Part shown: positions 22,905 through 32,765 of the stretch, piece after piece
Position numbering within the stretch: position 1 is the first letter of the stretch
Layout: the number at the start of each line of letters is the position of its first letter
Assembly: GCF_000283155.1 (NCBI RefSeq)
Contig: NW_004454165.1
Location: 42,779,505 to 42,843,504 of the forward strand
DNA from: Ceratotherium simum simum
Taxonomy: Eukaryota; Chordata; Mammalia; Perissodactyla; Rhinocerotidae
Reading direction: 5' to 3'
Length of the DNA: 64,000 nt
Notes under the pieces: model-generated
The model's input: the letters and a program-made list of their open reading frames with translations, nothing else
Database searches by the model: none
Told to the model about the DNA's origin: nothing
Position numbers and translations under genes: made by a program

Positions 22905-23060
22905 CCCCAGTTAAAGCATTTGGTCACGAGACTCCGGTTCACTGTCTGGGCCTCCTTTCCCCAACTATGAAATGAAAACAGAAAGAACACCTGTCTCATG
23001 AATGTTGATGCGGTATCGGGGCTTGCCCATAAGAGTGCCTGGCACGTGGGGACGGATCAG
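22905..23060 (+). mobile_element. MIR SINE
   Basis: Plus-strand MIR, decayed. Blocks tctgggcctcctttcccca, actatgaaatgaaaac, a 'cctgtctcatga' middle and agagtgcctggcacgtgggg (23032-23051). Confidence 0.7.
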
Positions 23061-23352
23061 CGTTGTCGTCATACGTGGGTACTCGGGAAGCGGGGCACTG
23101 GACGGCTGAAGACGTGCTGGTCTCGAGATAAACTGGCAACAGAATTAAAAGATTATGATTTTAGCCAGCGTTTTAAAATACATTTAGTCATCTTGCCCGG
23201 ATAATCACGTGTCTTTTCTTCAGTGAGTTGTCGTGTGGACATTCACTAAGTCCTGAGGACCCACTGTGTACCCTGTGTGTACAGTTTAAAAGATACGCAG
23301 TAAGTACATATCCTTTAGTTAAAGAGACATTGTTTATTTTCGTTTATAGTTA

Positions 23353-23446
23353 ATAGATACTCCTAGTCATGGCTATACATTAGGATCATATGAGAAGCTT
23401 TAAAAACAAACAGATGCCCAGGCCCCACTCTGACAGGCAGGGCCCA
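23353..23446 (+). mobile_element. MER5 DNA transposon, left part (split by an L1)
   Basis: Carries the MER5 blocks ggctatacattaggatcata, gagaagctttaaaaac, agatgcccaggccccactct and gggcccaggta. The element stops at the L1 insertion and resumes at 24298. The whole is a small non-autonomous hAT-Charlie element of a family common to placental mammals. Confidence 0.8.
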
Positions 23447-24310
23447 GGTATTGTTTTATTTTTAATAATTTTTTTTAATTGTAGTAAAGAACACATGGTA
23501 TAAAATTTACTATCTTAACCATTTGTAAGTGTACAGTTCAGTCGTGTTAACTGTAGTCACTTTCTTGTGCAACAGATTCCAGAACTTTTCATCTTCCCAA
23601 CTGAAACTCTGTCCCCATTAAACACCCCATCCCCTTCCCCCGGCCCCTGGCACCACCATCTACTTTCTGTCTCTATGAATGTGACTCCTGTAGGGACCTC
23701 GTATGAGTGGAATCTCACAGTGTTTGTCCTTTTATGGCTGGCTTATTTCATTCAGCACAATCCTTGAGGTTCATGCATGTTGTAACAGGTGTCAGAATTT
23801 CCTTCCTTATAAAAAGGCTGGATAACATTCCATTGCATGGATGGACCACATTTTCTTTAGCCATTCCTCTCTCGATGGACACTTGGTTTCCAGATCTTGG
23901 CTGTTGTGAGTAACGCTGTGAACATGGGTGTACAAATACCTCTTTGAGATCCTGCTTTCAGTTCTTTTGATATATGCCCCGAAGTGGAATTGCTGGATCC
24001 TGTGGTATTTCTGTTTAAGTTTTTGAGGAACCGTTGCACTGTTTCCACAGCGGCTACACAATTTTACATTCCCAGCACAAGGGTTCTAATTTCTCCACAT
24101 CCTCGGTGACACTTGTTATTTTCTGTCTTTTGATAGCATCCATTCTAATGGGTGTGAGGTGGTATCGCATTGTAAATGTTGAGCATCTTTTCATGAGCTT
24201 ATTGGCCATTTGTATATCTTCTTTGTAGAAATGTCTATTCAAGTCCTTTGCCCATTTTTTAATTGGGTTATTTATTTTTTTGCTGTTGAGTTGCATTGGT
24301 AATGTTTTTT
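23447..24310 (-). mobile_element. L1 LINE, 5'-truncated, inserted into a MER5
   Basis: A minus-strand L1 running from its 3' UTR (near 23460) to the ORF2 C-terminal coding region (up to about 24297). Near-copies ggtattgttttat (23447-23459) and ggtaatgtttttt (24298-24310) flank it, matching at 11 of 13, and fit the insertion-site duplication. Readable ORF2 pieces remain on the minus strand, but there are frameshifts. Confidence 0.88.
24054..24296 (-). pseudogene. L1 ORF2p C-terminal fragment
   Basis: An 80-codon open piece that belongs to the reverse transcriptase protein of L1 (ORF2p), after the catalytic domain. Recognisable motifs are [24 protein letters not shown] and [10 protein letters not shown]. 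It has no catalytic domain and is broken downstream by a frame change; the next piece continues in another frame at 23807-24061. It is a remnant and cannot make a working protein. Confidence 0.85.
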
Positions 24311-24358
24311 AAAAGCTTCCTAAGTGATATGAATGTGCTGCCAGGGTTGAAAACGCTG
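24298..24358 (+). mobile_element. MER5 DNA transposon, right part
   Basis: Continues the element cut off at 23446: atgttttttaaaagcttcct, then aagtgatatgaatgtgctgc and cagggttgaaaacgctg, the terminal end. Both parts have the same orientation and meet where the consensus predicts. Confidence 0.8.
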
Positions 24359-25719
24359 ATCTAGACGTAAGAGGCACACACAGTAGCAGATCAGATCTTA
24401 GGTTGTGGTTATGTGCTCTGCGAGACACCTGTGTCCGGAGGCCGGGGGAGGGGTGGGAGAGTCTCTCTGGATGGGTTGACCGTAGGATGTGGGGTCACCA
24501 CTGACAGATGTCAGCAAACGGTGCTCAGGTTCCGAGTGGGGGCTGGGGTGTGGGTCTGGGGGTGGTTCACTTACAGGTGATATTTAAAGCTTGAGAACAA
24601 GCGGATCCTTGAGGGGAATGGGTCAAGGAGCAAGGGAAGAGACTCTTGATCCCCAGTCTGCAATTAGGGGCCGGGCAGAAAAGTAGGTGTTGAGGAGAGG
24701 GTGGCAGAGAAGCTTTTGTGCTGGGTCCCTGCGGACTGTGGCCGACACTGATGCGGCCTCCTGGAGCACCGTGCCGTTGACTGGCAAGGATTCATTCACT
24801 CCACTCAGCGTGTGGGCCGATTATGCCAAGATCCTGCAAAGGCAAAATAGTTTTTTTGGCAGTGTTTCAAAGAAACAATGGTTTTCTTAGAGAGTGCATT
24901 ATGTGCATATTTCACAGATCCTTTGTAGCTTTTTGCAAATAAAAAAAATAATGTAGGACTGTGTGCAAAAAGAAGGGATGAGACAAAATCAAAAGGATAG
25001 GATGAATTTATGAAACATTCACAGGCAGAGGCTAGAAGCCGTTACCAGACTTCCAAACCAAGATGGGCTTTATTACCTTTTAATTTCGATGATCATGTGG
25101 TAGACATATTTATTCTGAGCAGTAATCATAAGTATGAATGCAATTTTAAAATCATGGGAATTTATGCTTGTTTTTGTTAGTCTGAATAAGCAGTTGTGTT
25201 GTCAGCCAGCCAGCTGCAGACATAACATGCAACATATTTTAAGCCATGCTGTCAAGCAGAAGTGCTGCTCCTAGGTCAGCGTCTCCAGTATTGGTGCCGT
25301 TGAAGTTTCATGTGTGGCCAGCTCTCATTGCTAGAAGAGCTTCAGGATCACACTGGTGTCTGTTTAACACCTTGAATGTGTTAGCTGCAGCTGTCCCTGC
25401 CCCCTGGGGCAGTGCTCTCTAACCTTGTTCACGTCCCAGAGTGCCTCCAGTGACAGTGTTTGTACGGTGCCCTGGCTGGGTGGGTGGGGCCGGCGTGAAG
25501 ACCTGGTGCCCTGCCCCCAGCGCCTGTGCGCTCCCAGGGCCTGCCACGTGGGAAGCTCTCTGTGTCGCCCATCTAGCTCCTGTCTGTACTTCAATCCACA
25601 GTATCAAAGTTGAGAGCAAGTTGGAATTTGTCACCCGTGGCCCCAGCCTTCTATTTCTGATGACATGCTTTTTTAAAAAATGGAAACTTTTATTTTTTAG
25701 CGTTTTGGGGGGAGGATTA
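24359..25719. other. Unique sequence, no feature recognised
   Basis: Contains one G-run cluster (24538-24564) and otherwise no recognised repeat. The portion 24840-25250 is AT-rich. Confidence 0.45.
24538..24564 (+). repeat. G-quadruplex-type cluster
   Basis: G-runs of five, four, three and five with short loops, followed by GG. Predicted G-quadruplex on the plus strand. Confidence 0.65.
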
Positions 25720-25986
25720 TAAACAATTTTTTTTGTGTGTGTATGAGGAAGATCAGCCCTGAGCTAATAGCTGCCAATCCTCCTCTTTTTTTGCAGAGGA
25801 AGACTGGCCCTGGGCTAATATCCGTGCCCATCTTCCTCTACTTTATATGGGACGCCACCACAGCCTGGCTTAACCAGCAGTGCGTCGGTGCGCGCCCGGG
25901 ATCTGAACCGGTGAACGCCGGGCCGCCACAGCGGAGCTCTTGAACTTAACCGCTTGCGCCATCGGGCCGGCCCCGGTAAACAATTT
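25720..25986 (-). mobile_element. ERE SINE, full length, with perfect target-site duplication
   Basis: The body (about 25730-25976) is a minus-strand ERE with two gaggaagatt hairpin units in its tail and a head ending gggccggcccc. Identical taaacaattt copies lie at 25720-25729 and 25977-25986. The body keeps many CpGs, so it is relatively young. Confidence 0.94.
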
Positions 25987-26160
25987 ATTATGAAATATGT
26001 CATGCATGCAAAAGAGTGTGTGCAATGTACACATAGAGTTTAAGAACAATAACAACACGAACGTCCGCCTTAATAAGTGATCACCACACCTTGACAGCTC
26101 TGGGTCCTTCCTGATCACGTCCCCGCCCTTCTTTGGCAGCATTTTTAATAACATTTTTAA
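25987..26160 (-). mobile_element. Possible L1 3'-end remnant
   Basis: The order attatgaaatatgtcatgcat, 'gcaaaag', 'tgtac', then 'accaccaca...' loosely follows an old L1 3' UTR in reverse complement, with the ERE at 25730 inserted at its edge. Weak, without a diagnostic block. Confidence 0.35.
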
Positions 26161-26724
26161 AGAGTCTTTCACCGTTGAGTAACTATTTCTTGAATTAACA
26201 ATGTTCTCATAAAACATACCCACTGTTGGTCAAAGGCTTAATAAATTTTTTATGAAACAAGTTGAAACTCATTGAGAAAGGATTATGAGCCTTATTGATA
26301 AAAATGGGCAAAGGAGATGCAGAGACGTCCAGAAGAAGAAGGACATACGAACAGGACTCGGGGAGATCCTGAACCTCGATACTAATCAGGAAGCCTGGGG
26401 ACATAGGTTTCTAGGGGCGGGGACAGTATGTTAGGAAGGGTGAGAGTGCGAGGTGTCTCCACTCTCCACACTGGGGTGGGGCGGGCGGGCAGCTCAGTGG
26501 GACCTGAGAGCCAGGCGGTCAGCAGTGGATTACGGTCCTCCTCGACCCCTTGTGAGGTGCTCAGGATTGCAGTCTGCTGTGCTGCCTGATGCCTCCTGGA
26601 CTAGGTTTTCTTTGGGGAGAGTGCTGAGACCTGCTTTACTTTGGAGTGGGCTGGAAGGGGAGCTCTGACTCCTGACCTTCTGGGTCACGTTGTGCAGGTT
26701 TCCCCTTTTACAACAAATAGGATT
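26161..26724. other. Unique sequence, no feature recognised
   Basis: AT-rich to 26290, then GC-rich. No repeat or exon recognised. Confidence 0.4.
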
Positions 26725-26925
26725 ATCATCATCATCATCCAGCCACCCTTATAGAACGATTAATTCTGTGCCACGGTTCAGTCCTTTGTCTCTGCGACAG
26801 CTCTATCTGGTGGAGCAGCACTGTTGTTCCCTTTTGCAGATGGGAATTGAGGCACAAAAGGAGGAACGTTGCCACTGCAATGCTGCTAGTGAGTCTCAGA
26901 TAAGGAGCTCAGCTCTGGGTCATCC
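26725..26925 (-). mobile_element. MIR SINE, starting in an ATC microsatellite
   Basis: Reverse-complement MIR. Blocks include the 'attaattctgtgccacggtt' region, 'cagctctatctggtgg', ttttgcagatgggaattgag (26834-26853), gcacaaaagg and a 'gctgctagtgagtc' region. The first 15 bases are five ATC units (26725-26739). Confidence 0.7.
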
Positions 26926-27104
26926 CTCCTGCTCTGAGGGGCAGTTTCTTCCTGATGGCGGCAGGCTCTTGTTCTCCTCTGGGAGTGGGCCGTTCCTGCC
27001 CCAGGATGTTTCTGTGAACATATCTGTACAACACGGGTTGAGGTGAATCTGTTGTGTAAATGGCCTGGCTTCTATTATTGTTTGTTTACCGCTAAACCCC
27101 GGCC

Positions 27105-27720
27105 CAAGGGCTGATGGTGCCCGTGCCCACGCCCACCGGCGACGTTGCCAAACTTCACATTTTTCTATGCCAGCCTCTTAGGTGAAATACGGCATCACGT
27201 TGTTAGGATTTAGCGTTTCTTTAATTATGAGGCGTGTTTGGCATCTTTTTTCTCTTTAGTGTTGAAGCACAGTATCTCTTTTTCTGTGAATAGCCTGTTA
27301 ATATGCCTTATCATTTGTCTGGTGGGCTGTTCATTTTTTTCTCTTGATTTTGTGAGATCTCTTTTTATATTAAGGAAGTTACCTCTGTGACTCATATGCA
27401 ATTTGCAGATATTTTCCCAGTTCTTCGTTTGTCTTTTGACGTATTATGGTGTGTGTGTGTATGTATGAACATATATGTGTATGTATATTTATATATATAA
27501 AAAGGCATATATATACAGTATATGTATTGGCATATATATACACAATATATAATACTGCATGATATATATACATATTAAAAATATATAAAATATATATATT
27601 TGTTATATATATAAATTTGTTATATATTTATATTAGTTTAAAAATAAGTTTGTGGCCAAATTATCAGTCTTTCTGTGCCCCGTGGGGTGCCACATGCTCT
27701 GAAGGACTGTTCCCTCCACA
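27105..27720 (-). mobile_element. Old L1/HAL1-like LINE with embedded AT-rich satellite
   Basis: Reverse complement of an ORF2-derived L1 segment. In order: gttgccaaacttcacatttt, ttaggtgaaatacggcatc, 'ttctttaattatgaggcgtg' and 'tggcatctttt', 'tgtgaatagcctgttaatatgcctt', a 'gcaatttgcagatattttccc' block and tcgtttgtcttttgacgtat. After the satellite the match resumes with gtggccaaattatcagtctt (27651-27670). Highly diverged, no open frame. Confidence 0.68.
27449..27636. repeat. AT-rich TG/TATA satellite inside an L1
   Basis: Begins as a (TG)n run, then about 180 bases of irregular TA-rich alternation with TATATA blocks and a repeated ggcatatatata (27504-27515 and 27530-27541). It lies at a point where the L1 match is broken. 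Such DNA is prone to cruciform or unwinding structures. Confidence 0.9.
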
Positions 27721-28274
27721 GTCCTAAAGCATCCACATCTAGGAAAGTCAAGCCGTGTCACCTCTCCCAGGGCACTTTGCTTGAACTTTGTGTCTGATCA
27801 TGCCATCAGAGGTCCGTCTCCTTTTTGTGTTTGTGGTACGGATGAGAGTCTGGGCTAAGGCCCTTCCCTCCATCTTTCAGTGTAGCCGTACGGCCTCTGC
27901 CAGGCCACTTCTCTGCCAGGGGGTCGGTGCTGGCTGGGTTTCCAGGGGTGGAGTTTTTGCTGGTTTGCACCACACTTGGCCATGCACAGCGTGCCCTGCG
28001 GCTGGTGTGGTTGAGGGCGGTTGGTCAGGTTCCCACTGTGTTAGGGAGTTTCTGAGTTTATTTGATGGGAGAGTGGACTCCGTTGATTATCTGTGATGTT
28101 TGTGAAAGAGCCCGTGCCCTGTGCTCTGGCCTCCACATTGAACAGGGTATAATTGTGGGAAAATCTGAAACAGTGTGACGTGTAAACATACTGTCCGAGT
28201 GCGTAGAGGACCTGTCATTAACAGCGTTTGTCTGTGTTAATTATATCAGCAGTGAGCTGGCTTTTCTCTTTTGG
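27721..28274. other. Unique sequence, no feature recognised
   Basis: GC-rich with no recognised repeat or exon. Confidence 0.4.
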
Positions 28275-28545
28275 TTTTATTCATTCAACAAGTATCACTT
28301 GAGCTCCGCCGGCTGGCTGTGTGCCGGTCAATGGGGGTAATCAGGTGGCCTAACTCCCATCCTGGTGGGGCAGGCGGGCAGTAGATAAGCAAAATAACCG
28401 CCACAGCAGCTGTATCCGTCGGGGAAGCCCCAGAAGGAAATAAGTTGGGGTAATGAGGCAGGTGTGGAAGGGCGGAGGGGCAGCCCCATCCTCCACCATG
28501 CAGACGGAAAAGGGACATCTTGGAGCAGAGACCTGAGTGATCCCA
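28275..28545 (-). mobile_element. L2 LINE fragment
   Basis: Reverse complement of an L2 3' end. It begins tcattcaacaagtatcactt and has tgtgtgccggtcaatggggg, a 'ctcccatcctggtggggcagg' region, 'cagtagataagcaaaataac' and, after a decayed middle, the ggagcagagacctgagtgat block (28522-28541). Confidence 0.75.
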
Positions 28546-28602
28546 AGAGGCCAGCCCTGCAGCGGTCTCCAGAACAGTCCAGGCTAGGGGTCAGCGGTCT
28601 CA

Positions 28603-28660
28603 GGGCCCTGGATGACGATACCATGTTGTTTCTAGAGCTTCTCACCTTTCCTGGAGGTGG
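28603..28660 (+). repeat. 58-bp inverted repeat, left arm
   Basis: Its reverse complement matches 29124-29181 at 54 of 58 positions. It contains ccatgttgtttctagagctt (28621-28640). The arm is not part of any repeat family I recognise and does not occur elsewhere in the window as far as I can see. Confidence 0.95.
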
Positions 28661-29123
28661 GAAGGGGGCGCTTAGGAAAATCTCCTTCCCCGTGGAGCCT
28701 GCATATGTCTGGCAGAGCTCAGGCCTGGAACGTAGACCCTCCGTTAGGTCTGGCTCTTTCCTCCCACCCGTCCTCCAGGTGTCTGCAGCGTTGAACACAC
28801 CTCCGTGCTGGCTGGTTGTGTATTTCTGTGTGAGAAAATTAATGAGGAATTTTAGTCAGACATATTCTGACCATACAAACTTAATTGCCTTCTAAATGGA
28901 ATAAACCACACGTTTCTACCAAACGCAATACTATAATATAGTTTAATAGCCCAGAATAACAGTGGAATGCCAATAATTTACTTTCCGTCACAGAAAAGTG
29001 CAGTGGGTTCTTGCTGTCCTAAAGCTGCTCAAGAGAACGCGTGTGGTAGTGTCCAGTGTGACCTCAAGGACTTCCAGGAGGGTGTGACCCAGCGCTCCCT
29101 GGTCGGGGGCTCCCACCAGAGTT

Positions 29124-29181
29124 CCACCTCCAGGAAAGCTGAGAAGCTCTAGAAACAACATGGTATCGTCACCCGGGACCC
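29124..29181 (-). repeat. 58-bp inverted repeat, right arm
   Basis: Partner of 28603-28660, with a 463-base spacer. The longest uninterrupted match is 32 bases. The four differences are single substitutions with no gaps, so an RNA crossing both arms could fold into a long, almost perfect stem. Confidence 0.95.
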
Positions 29182-29842
29182 TTCGGACTTAATCAGGAAG
29201 ACTGAGAAGCAGTGCACCTGTTTCCCATGCTAGATGACCTGCGAGTCCTGCTCAAAGATGAGCTGCAAACTGAGATGATTCGGTTCATTTTTCACCCCAA
29301 GTCGTGTGACGAGAGAGAGGTCACATCAGGACCAGGGTGAATTCCTAAGGCAGGCAGGAAAAATATTTTCTGGGTCACGAAAAGTCTGAGGAATATGGTC
29401 TGGCAGAAACTGGCAGTTTAACACCATCAACATTTTGTCTCCTTCAGAATTAACTAACTTTGTCTACACTTGGAGAAAGGAAACGGGAGTGTGTGAAGGG
29501 CTGAGGAGGAGCTGACCTGGAAGTGAGGCTCCTGCCGGAAACAGCCGATTGACGTGGTCACCAGCTGTTGAATGCTGTTGTACATCAGTCGCACGTCCTT
29601 GCTTCACCGTACAACACACAGGAAGCTGTATTCTTGGTACGAAACAGGGAATCAGCCCGTGGAACTTGCCGCACCACACGTGATCGGGAGGCAGAAGTGC
29701 TCTAGGAAAAGGACTAATTTATTTGTGTGGCTGAAATTTTTGAACCAAATTTGGAAAAATAAGTGGAGGATTTATATTATGATGTGAACCTGTAGATTAT
29801 ATGGTCCAGTATCTAAAAGTTTTCATAATCTCACGTATTTAG

Positions 29843-30034
29843 CAGTGGTTCTCAGCGGGGGGATCTTACCACCCAAGGGGCAATTGGTGTGTTTGGTTGT
29901 CAAGGCTGAGGGATGCTCCTCGTGTCTGGTGTGCAGAGTCCAGGGACCCTGCCAACATCGCTCACTGCCCAGGACGGACCCCACAACAGTTATCCTGGCC
30001 AAAAAGTCTATAGCGTCGAGGTTGGCAAAGCCTA
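29843..30034 (+). mobile_element. MER20 DNA transposon
   Basis: A plus-strand hAT-Charlie MER20. Blocks: cagtggttctcagcgggggg (start), 'caattggtgtgtttggttgtc', 'gagggatgctcctcgtg', 'ggacggaccccacaaca', 'gttatcctggccaaaaagtc' and gcgtcgaggttggcaaagcc (end). Both terminal repeats are visible although decayed. Confidence 0.87.
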
Positions 30035-30214
30035 GTTGAACATCATGCTCTTAGTAGAAAAGTGTCTTAGATTTTGAAGTCATTTTCGAGTTGTTTTTTT
30101 TTCTTTACTGCTTTGAATTAAAATACAAATTTTGGAATACAATAGAATATCATACAGCAGTGAAGATAAAGCTAAAAGTATTAACATGAAGAAATTTGAA
30201 GTTCAAAAATCAAG

Positions 30215-30538
30215 GCGGGGCTGCTGCCCCACCCCCAGCCCGCCAGCTCTGGGGGAGCGTCCTTCCTGTTGCTGGCCTCCCTTGACCTGTGGATGTGTCC
30301 CCCTGGTCTCTCCTCCGTCTTCCCTCTGTGCACGTCTGTGTCTCTGTGTCCAGGTCTCCCTCTCTTTTCTCTTATGAAGACACCAGAGCCGTTGGATTTA
30401 GGGCCGTAATCCAGCGTGACCTGATCTTAACTAGTCACATCGGCGAAGACCCTGTTTCCAGATAAGGCTGTGTTCTGAGGTACTGGGGGTTTGGACTTCA
30501 ACATGCCCTTTTGGGGGACACAGTTTGACTCATTACAG
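30215..30538. mobile_element. Ancient interspersed repeat, class not assigned
   Basis: Matches a common mammalian repeat: the order 'cttatgaagacaccag', 'ttggatttagggcc', 'taatccagcgtgacctgatct', 'gaagaccctgtttccagataa', 'tctgaggtactgggggtttgg', 'acttcaacatgcccttttgggggacaca'. I know the sequence as widespread in mammals, but I am not certain whether it is LTR/MaLR or another class. Confidence 0.6.
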
Positions 30539-30620
30539 ATGGGTTTCCATTCTATTTAATGATTTATTTCTTAAGTTAAATGGTAGGTACATAGATGTTT
30601 GTTATATTCTCTGTATTTTA

Positions 30621-31359
30621 ACTTTTTATTATAGACATTTTCAAACACATACAAAAATAGAAATAATAGCATAATGAACCCCATCTAACCCATCTTCAGC
30701 AGAAGTTAACTTATGACCCACCTCGCTTCATCTATACTTTGCAAACGTTTTTTCTTTCTGCTGGTGTACAAATCCAGCGTGCTAGGTCGTTTCACCTGTG
30801 AATACTTCAGTGTGCAACTGACAAGAACGTTTTTTAAATGTAAGCGTTGTGCCCTTATCACACCCAACAAAATTAATGGCAATTCTTGAACGTTATCTAA
30901 TATTCAGTCCATCTTCAGATTTCCTGATCGTCCCCATGTATATGCCCACATTTCCTCTTTTGCACAAACAGTAGCACACAGTGAGCACTACTATTACCCT
31001 CTCTCCTGGCGTGTCTCTGGTCTCTCCAGATCAGTGGGTTACGTGGACAGCGTCCACGTTTCTTTTCACAGCTGGATAACGTTCTGTTGTTGATTTGGCT
31101 AGTCCTCCATTTAAGGACATTTGGTCTCCAGTCTTCTGTTCCAGATACCATTGCAGTTACTGGCCCTGTGAACACACCAGTTGTATTTTTGCAAGGCTAT
31201 CATTGGATAGATTTTTAGAAGTGGGATTTCTGAGAAAGGGAGAAATGCATCTGCGTTTTCTCTGTTTTGCGTTATCACCAGCAAGGTATGAGGATGCTTG
31301 TTCTGCACCTACCTCACCCACAGTGTTGTCACACTTTTGGGTTTTTCTCCATCTGCATC
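30621..31359 (-). mobile_element. Old L1 LINE, ORF2 end and 3' UTR
   Basis: Reverse complement of an older L1M type. 3' UTR blocks: aaacacatacaaaaatag, aataatagcataatgaaccc, the 'tgacccacctcgcttcatctatac' region. ORF2-end blocks: cagctggataacgttctg, 'ttggctagtcctccatttaaggacatttgg', tagatttttagaagtgggat and the 'gtgttgtcacacttttgg' block. Frames are broken. Confidence 0.78.
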
Positions 31360-31367
31360 TCACAATC

Positions 31368-31530
31368 CAGTGTATCTCCGACTTTGCCAGCATCACCTGG
31401 GATGCATGTTAAAAATGCAGGTGTGGGGATCCACCCAGAGAGTCCATGCAATGGGCCTGGGTCGGGGGTCGGGGGGTGGGGCCGACCCAGAATTGACCAG
31501 CTGTGATCATTTTAGCTCTGAGAAACACTG
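31368..31530 (+). mobile_element. MER5-type DNA transposon
   Basis: Begins cagtg, with gccagcatcacctgggatgc, 'atgttaaaaatgcaggtgtgggg', ccatgcaatgggcctggg and ggtggggccgaccc, and ends gagaaacactg. The ends form short inverted repeats (cagtg/cactg), as expected for a small hAT-Charlie element. Confidence 0.78.
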
Positions 31531-31569
31531 ATCGGTTCTCAGGCTTCCTAACCACGTCTGTCCTGTCGG

Positions 31570-31866
31570 CAGGGTTGGCAAACCTCAGTCAGGGGCTCGA
31601 TGGTGAAGACCACAGGCTTCACCGGCCACGTGGTCTGTGGCAGCTGCTCCACTTGGTACTACAGCAAGTGCAGCCGTGACGGCCTGCGGACGTGAGGGCC
31701 ACTCTCTGCCGTAAAACTGTATCATGGACAGTGACGTGTTCCTTTCCTGTAATTGTCACGTCGTGAATATTTTCCTTTTGATTTTTTTCAACCATTTAGA
31801 AATGGAAAAACCATTCTTAGTTTGTGGACTGTATGAAAACCGCGGGCCACAGTTTGCCAGCCCCTG
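31570..31866. mobile_element. hAT-Charlie-type DNA transposon (MER58-like), near full length
   Basis: Terminal inverted repeats are clear: cagggttggcaaac at 31570-31583 and gtttgccagcccctg at 31852-31866, which is its reverse complement with one indel and one substitution. Inside lie the diagnostic 'ttccttttgatttttttcaaccatttagaaatgg' and 'aaaccattcttag' stretches. The subfamily name is from memory. No clear 8-bp site duplication. Confidence 0.8.
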
Positions 31867-32087
31867 CTCTATGGGTCAAAGGCGCTGGATTTTGGCTCCC
31901 TCTGCCCCATTGCACAGCCTGTCCTGGCCTCAGGTCTCGCAGACTCTGCCCTGGTTTTGGGCGTTCTCATCTTTACGCCCACAAGGGCTGGTTTTCTCCT
32001 CTCGTCCGTGTCCCTGTGGAGGTTGTCCACGTTGGCACTTACAGGTGAGCTGCTCCCTGAGTGGCCTGTAGGATGTTTCCACATCTG

Positions 32088-32215
32088 CTCTGACCTCAGG
32101 TTCTTGTCTGTAAGAGGAACAAGAAGTGCCTGCCCTTCAGGATTGTTGCAAAGGTTGGAACGCAAGTTTTGGCTGCCTACAAGGCACTCAAAAATGCAGC
32201 CGTTGTTATTGTTTT
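32088..32215 (+). mobile_element. MIR SINE
   Basis: Plus-strand MIR: 'ctgacctcaggttcttgtctgtaagag', cttcaggattgttgcaaagg (32136-32155) and a decayed 3' portion with caaggcactcaaaaatgc. Confidence 0.65.
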
Positions 32216-32394
32216 AGATTTCAGTCTGTTCTTAAAGCAGGGCTAAAAATGGATGTATTACCCACACGTGTGGCTGCTATGGATTCCACGGCAGATGGCC
32301 AGCTGTGTAATGAGTGCTGGCAGGTGACCAGGGCATTCCTTAGCTTGTGAGGCCATGGGCCTTTGTGGTAAAAATGTCGTCGGCTGGTCTTCCT

Positions 32395-32535
32395 GGACCG
32401 TTTCTCAGTTTCCTTGTCAGCAGCGAGATGTGTCTTTCAGGGTTATCATAAGGTTCAGACGTGATCCTGCATATGAATGAGCTGCAGACTGTACAGCATT
32501 TGTAAATGTGTCATATAATTATTATTAATGTTACT
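32395..32535 (+). mobile_element. MIR SINE
   Basis: Plus-strand MIR, decayed: 'ggaccgtttctcagtttccttgtcagcag', gggttatcataaggttcaga (32441-32460), 'acagcatttgtaaatgtg' and a tattatt tail. Confidence 0.62.
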
Positions 32536-32689
32536 TGTGGATGCGCCTCGGGCAAATCTAGAGTTAATTCCTCCTGTAAGACCCCAGACTCTCTCAAATA
32601 CTCCATATCCACTGTGGGATAGTGGTCCAGGATAGTTAAACCATGAATTTGTCTGTCTTGAGGAGGTTTGCATGTGTTTATTCTCTCAG

Positions 32690-32765
32690 AAGATAATGAC
32701 TGGGCGTCCACCACGTGCCAGCACCGTTTCAGACCTCCTCCCTTATTCAGCTCATCTGTGCTCTT
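32690..32765 (-). mobile_element. MIR/L2 tail remnant
   Basis: Only the tail block is visible in reverse complement: gggcgtccaccacgtgccag then 'caccgtttcagacctcc' and 'ttattcagctcatctgt'. Confidence 0.45.

Larger units (their letters stand above)
28546..29842. other. Unique sequence with a long inverted repeat
   Basis: Holds the 58-bp inverted repeat described separately. No known transposon or exon recognised otherwise. Within the spacer between the arms the DNA is unique, and AT-rich at 28850-28985. Confidence 0.45.
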
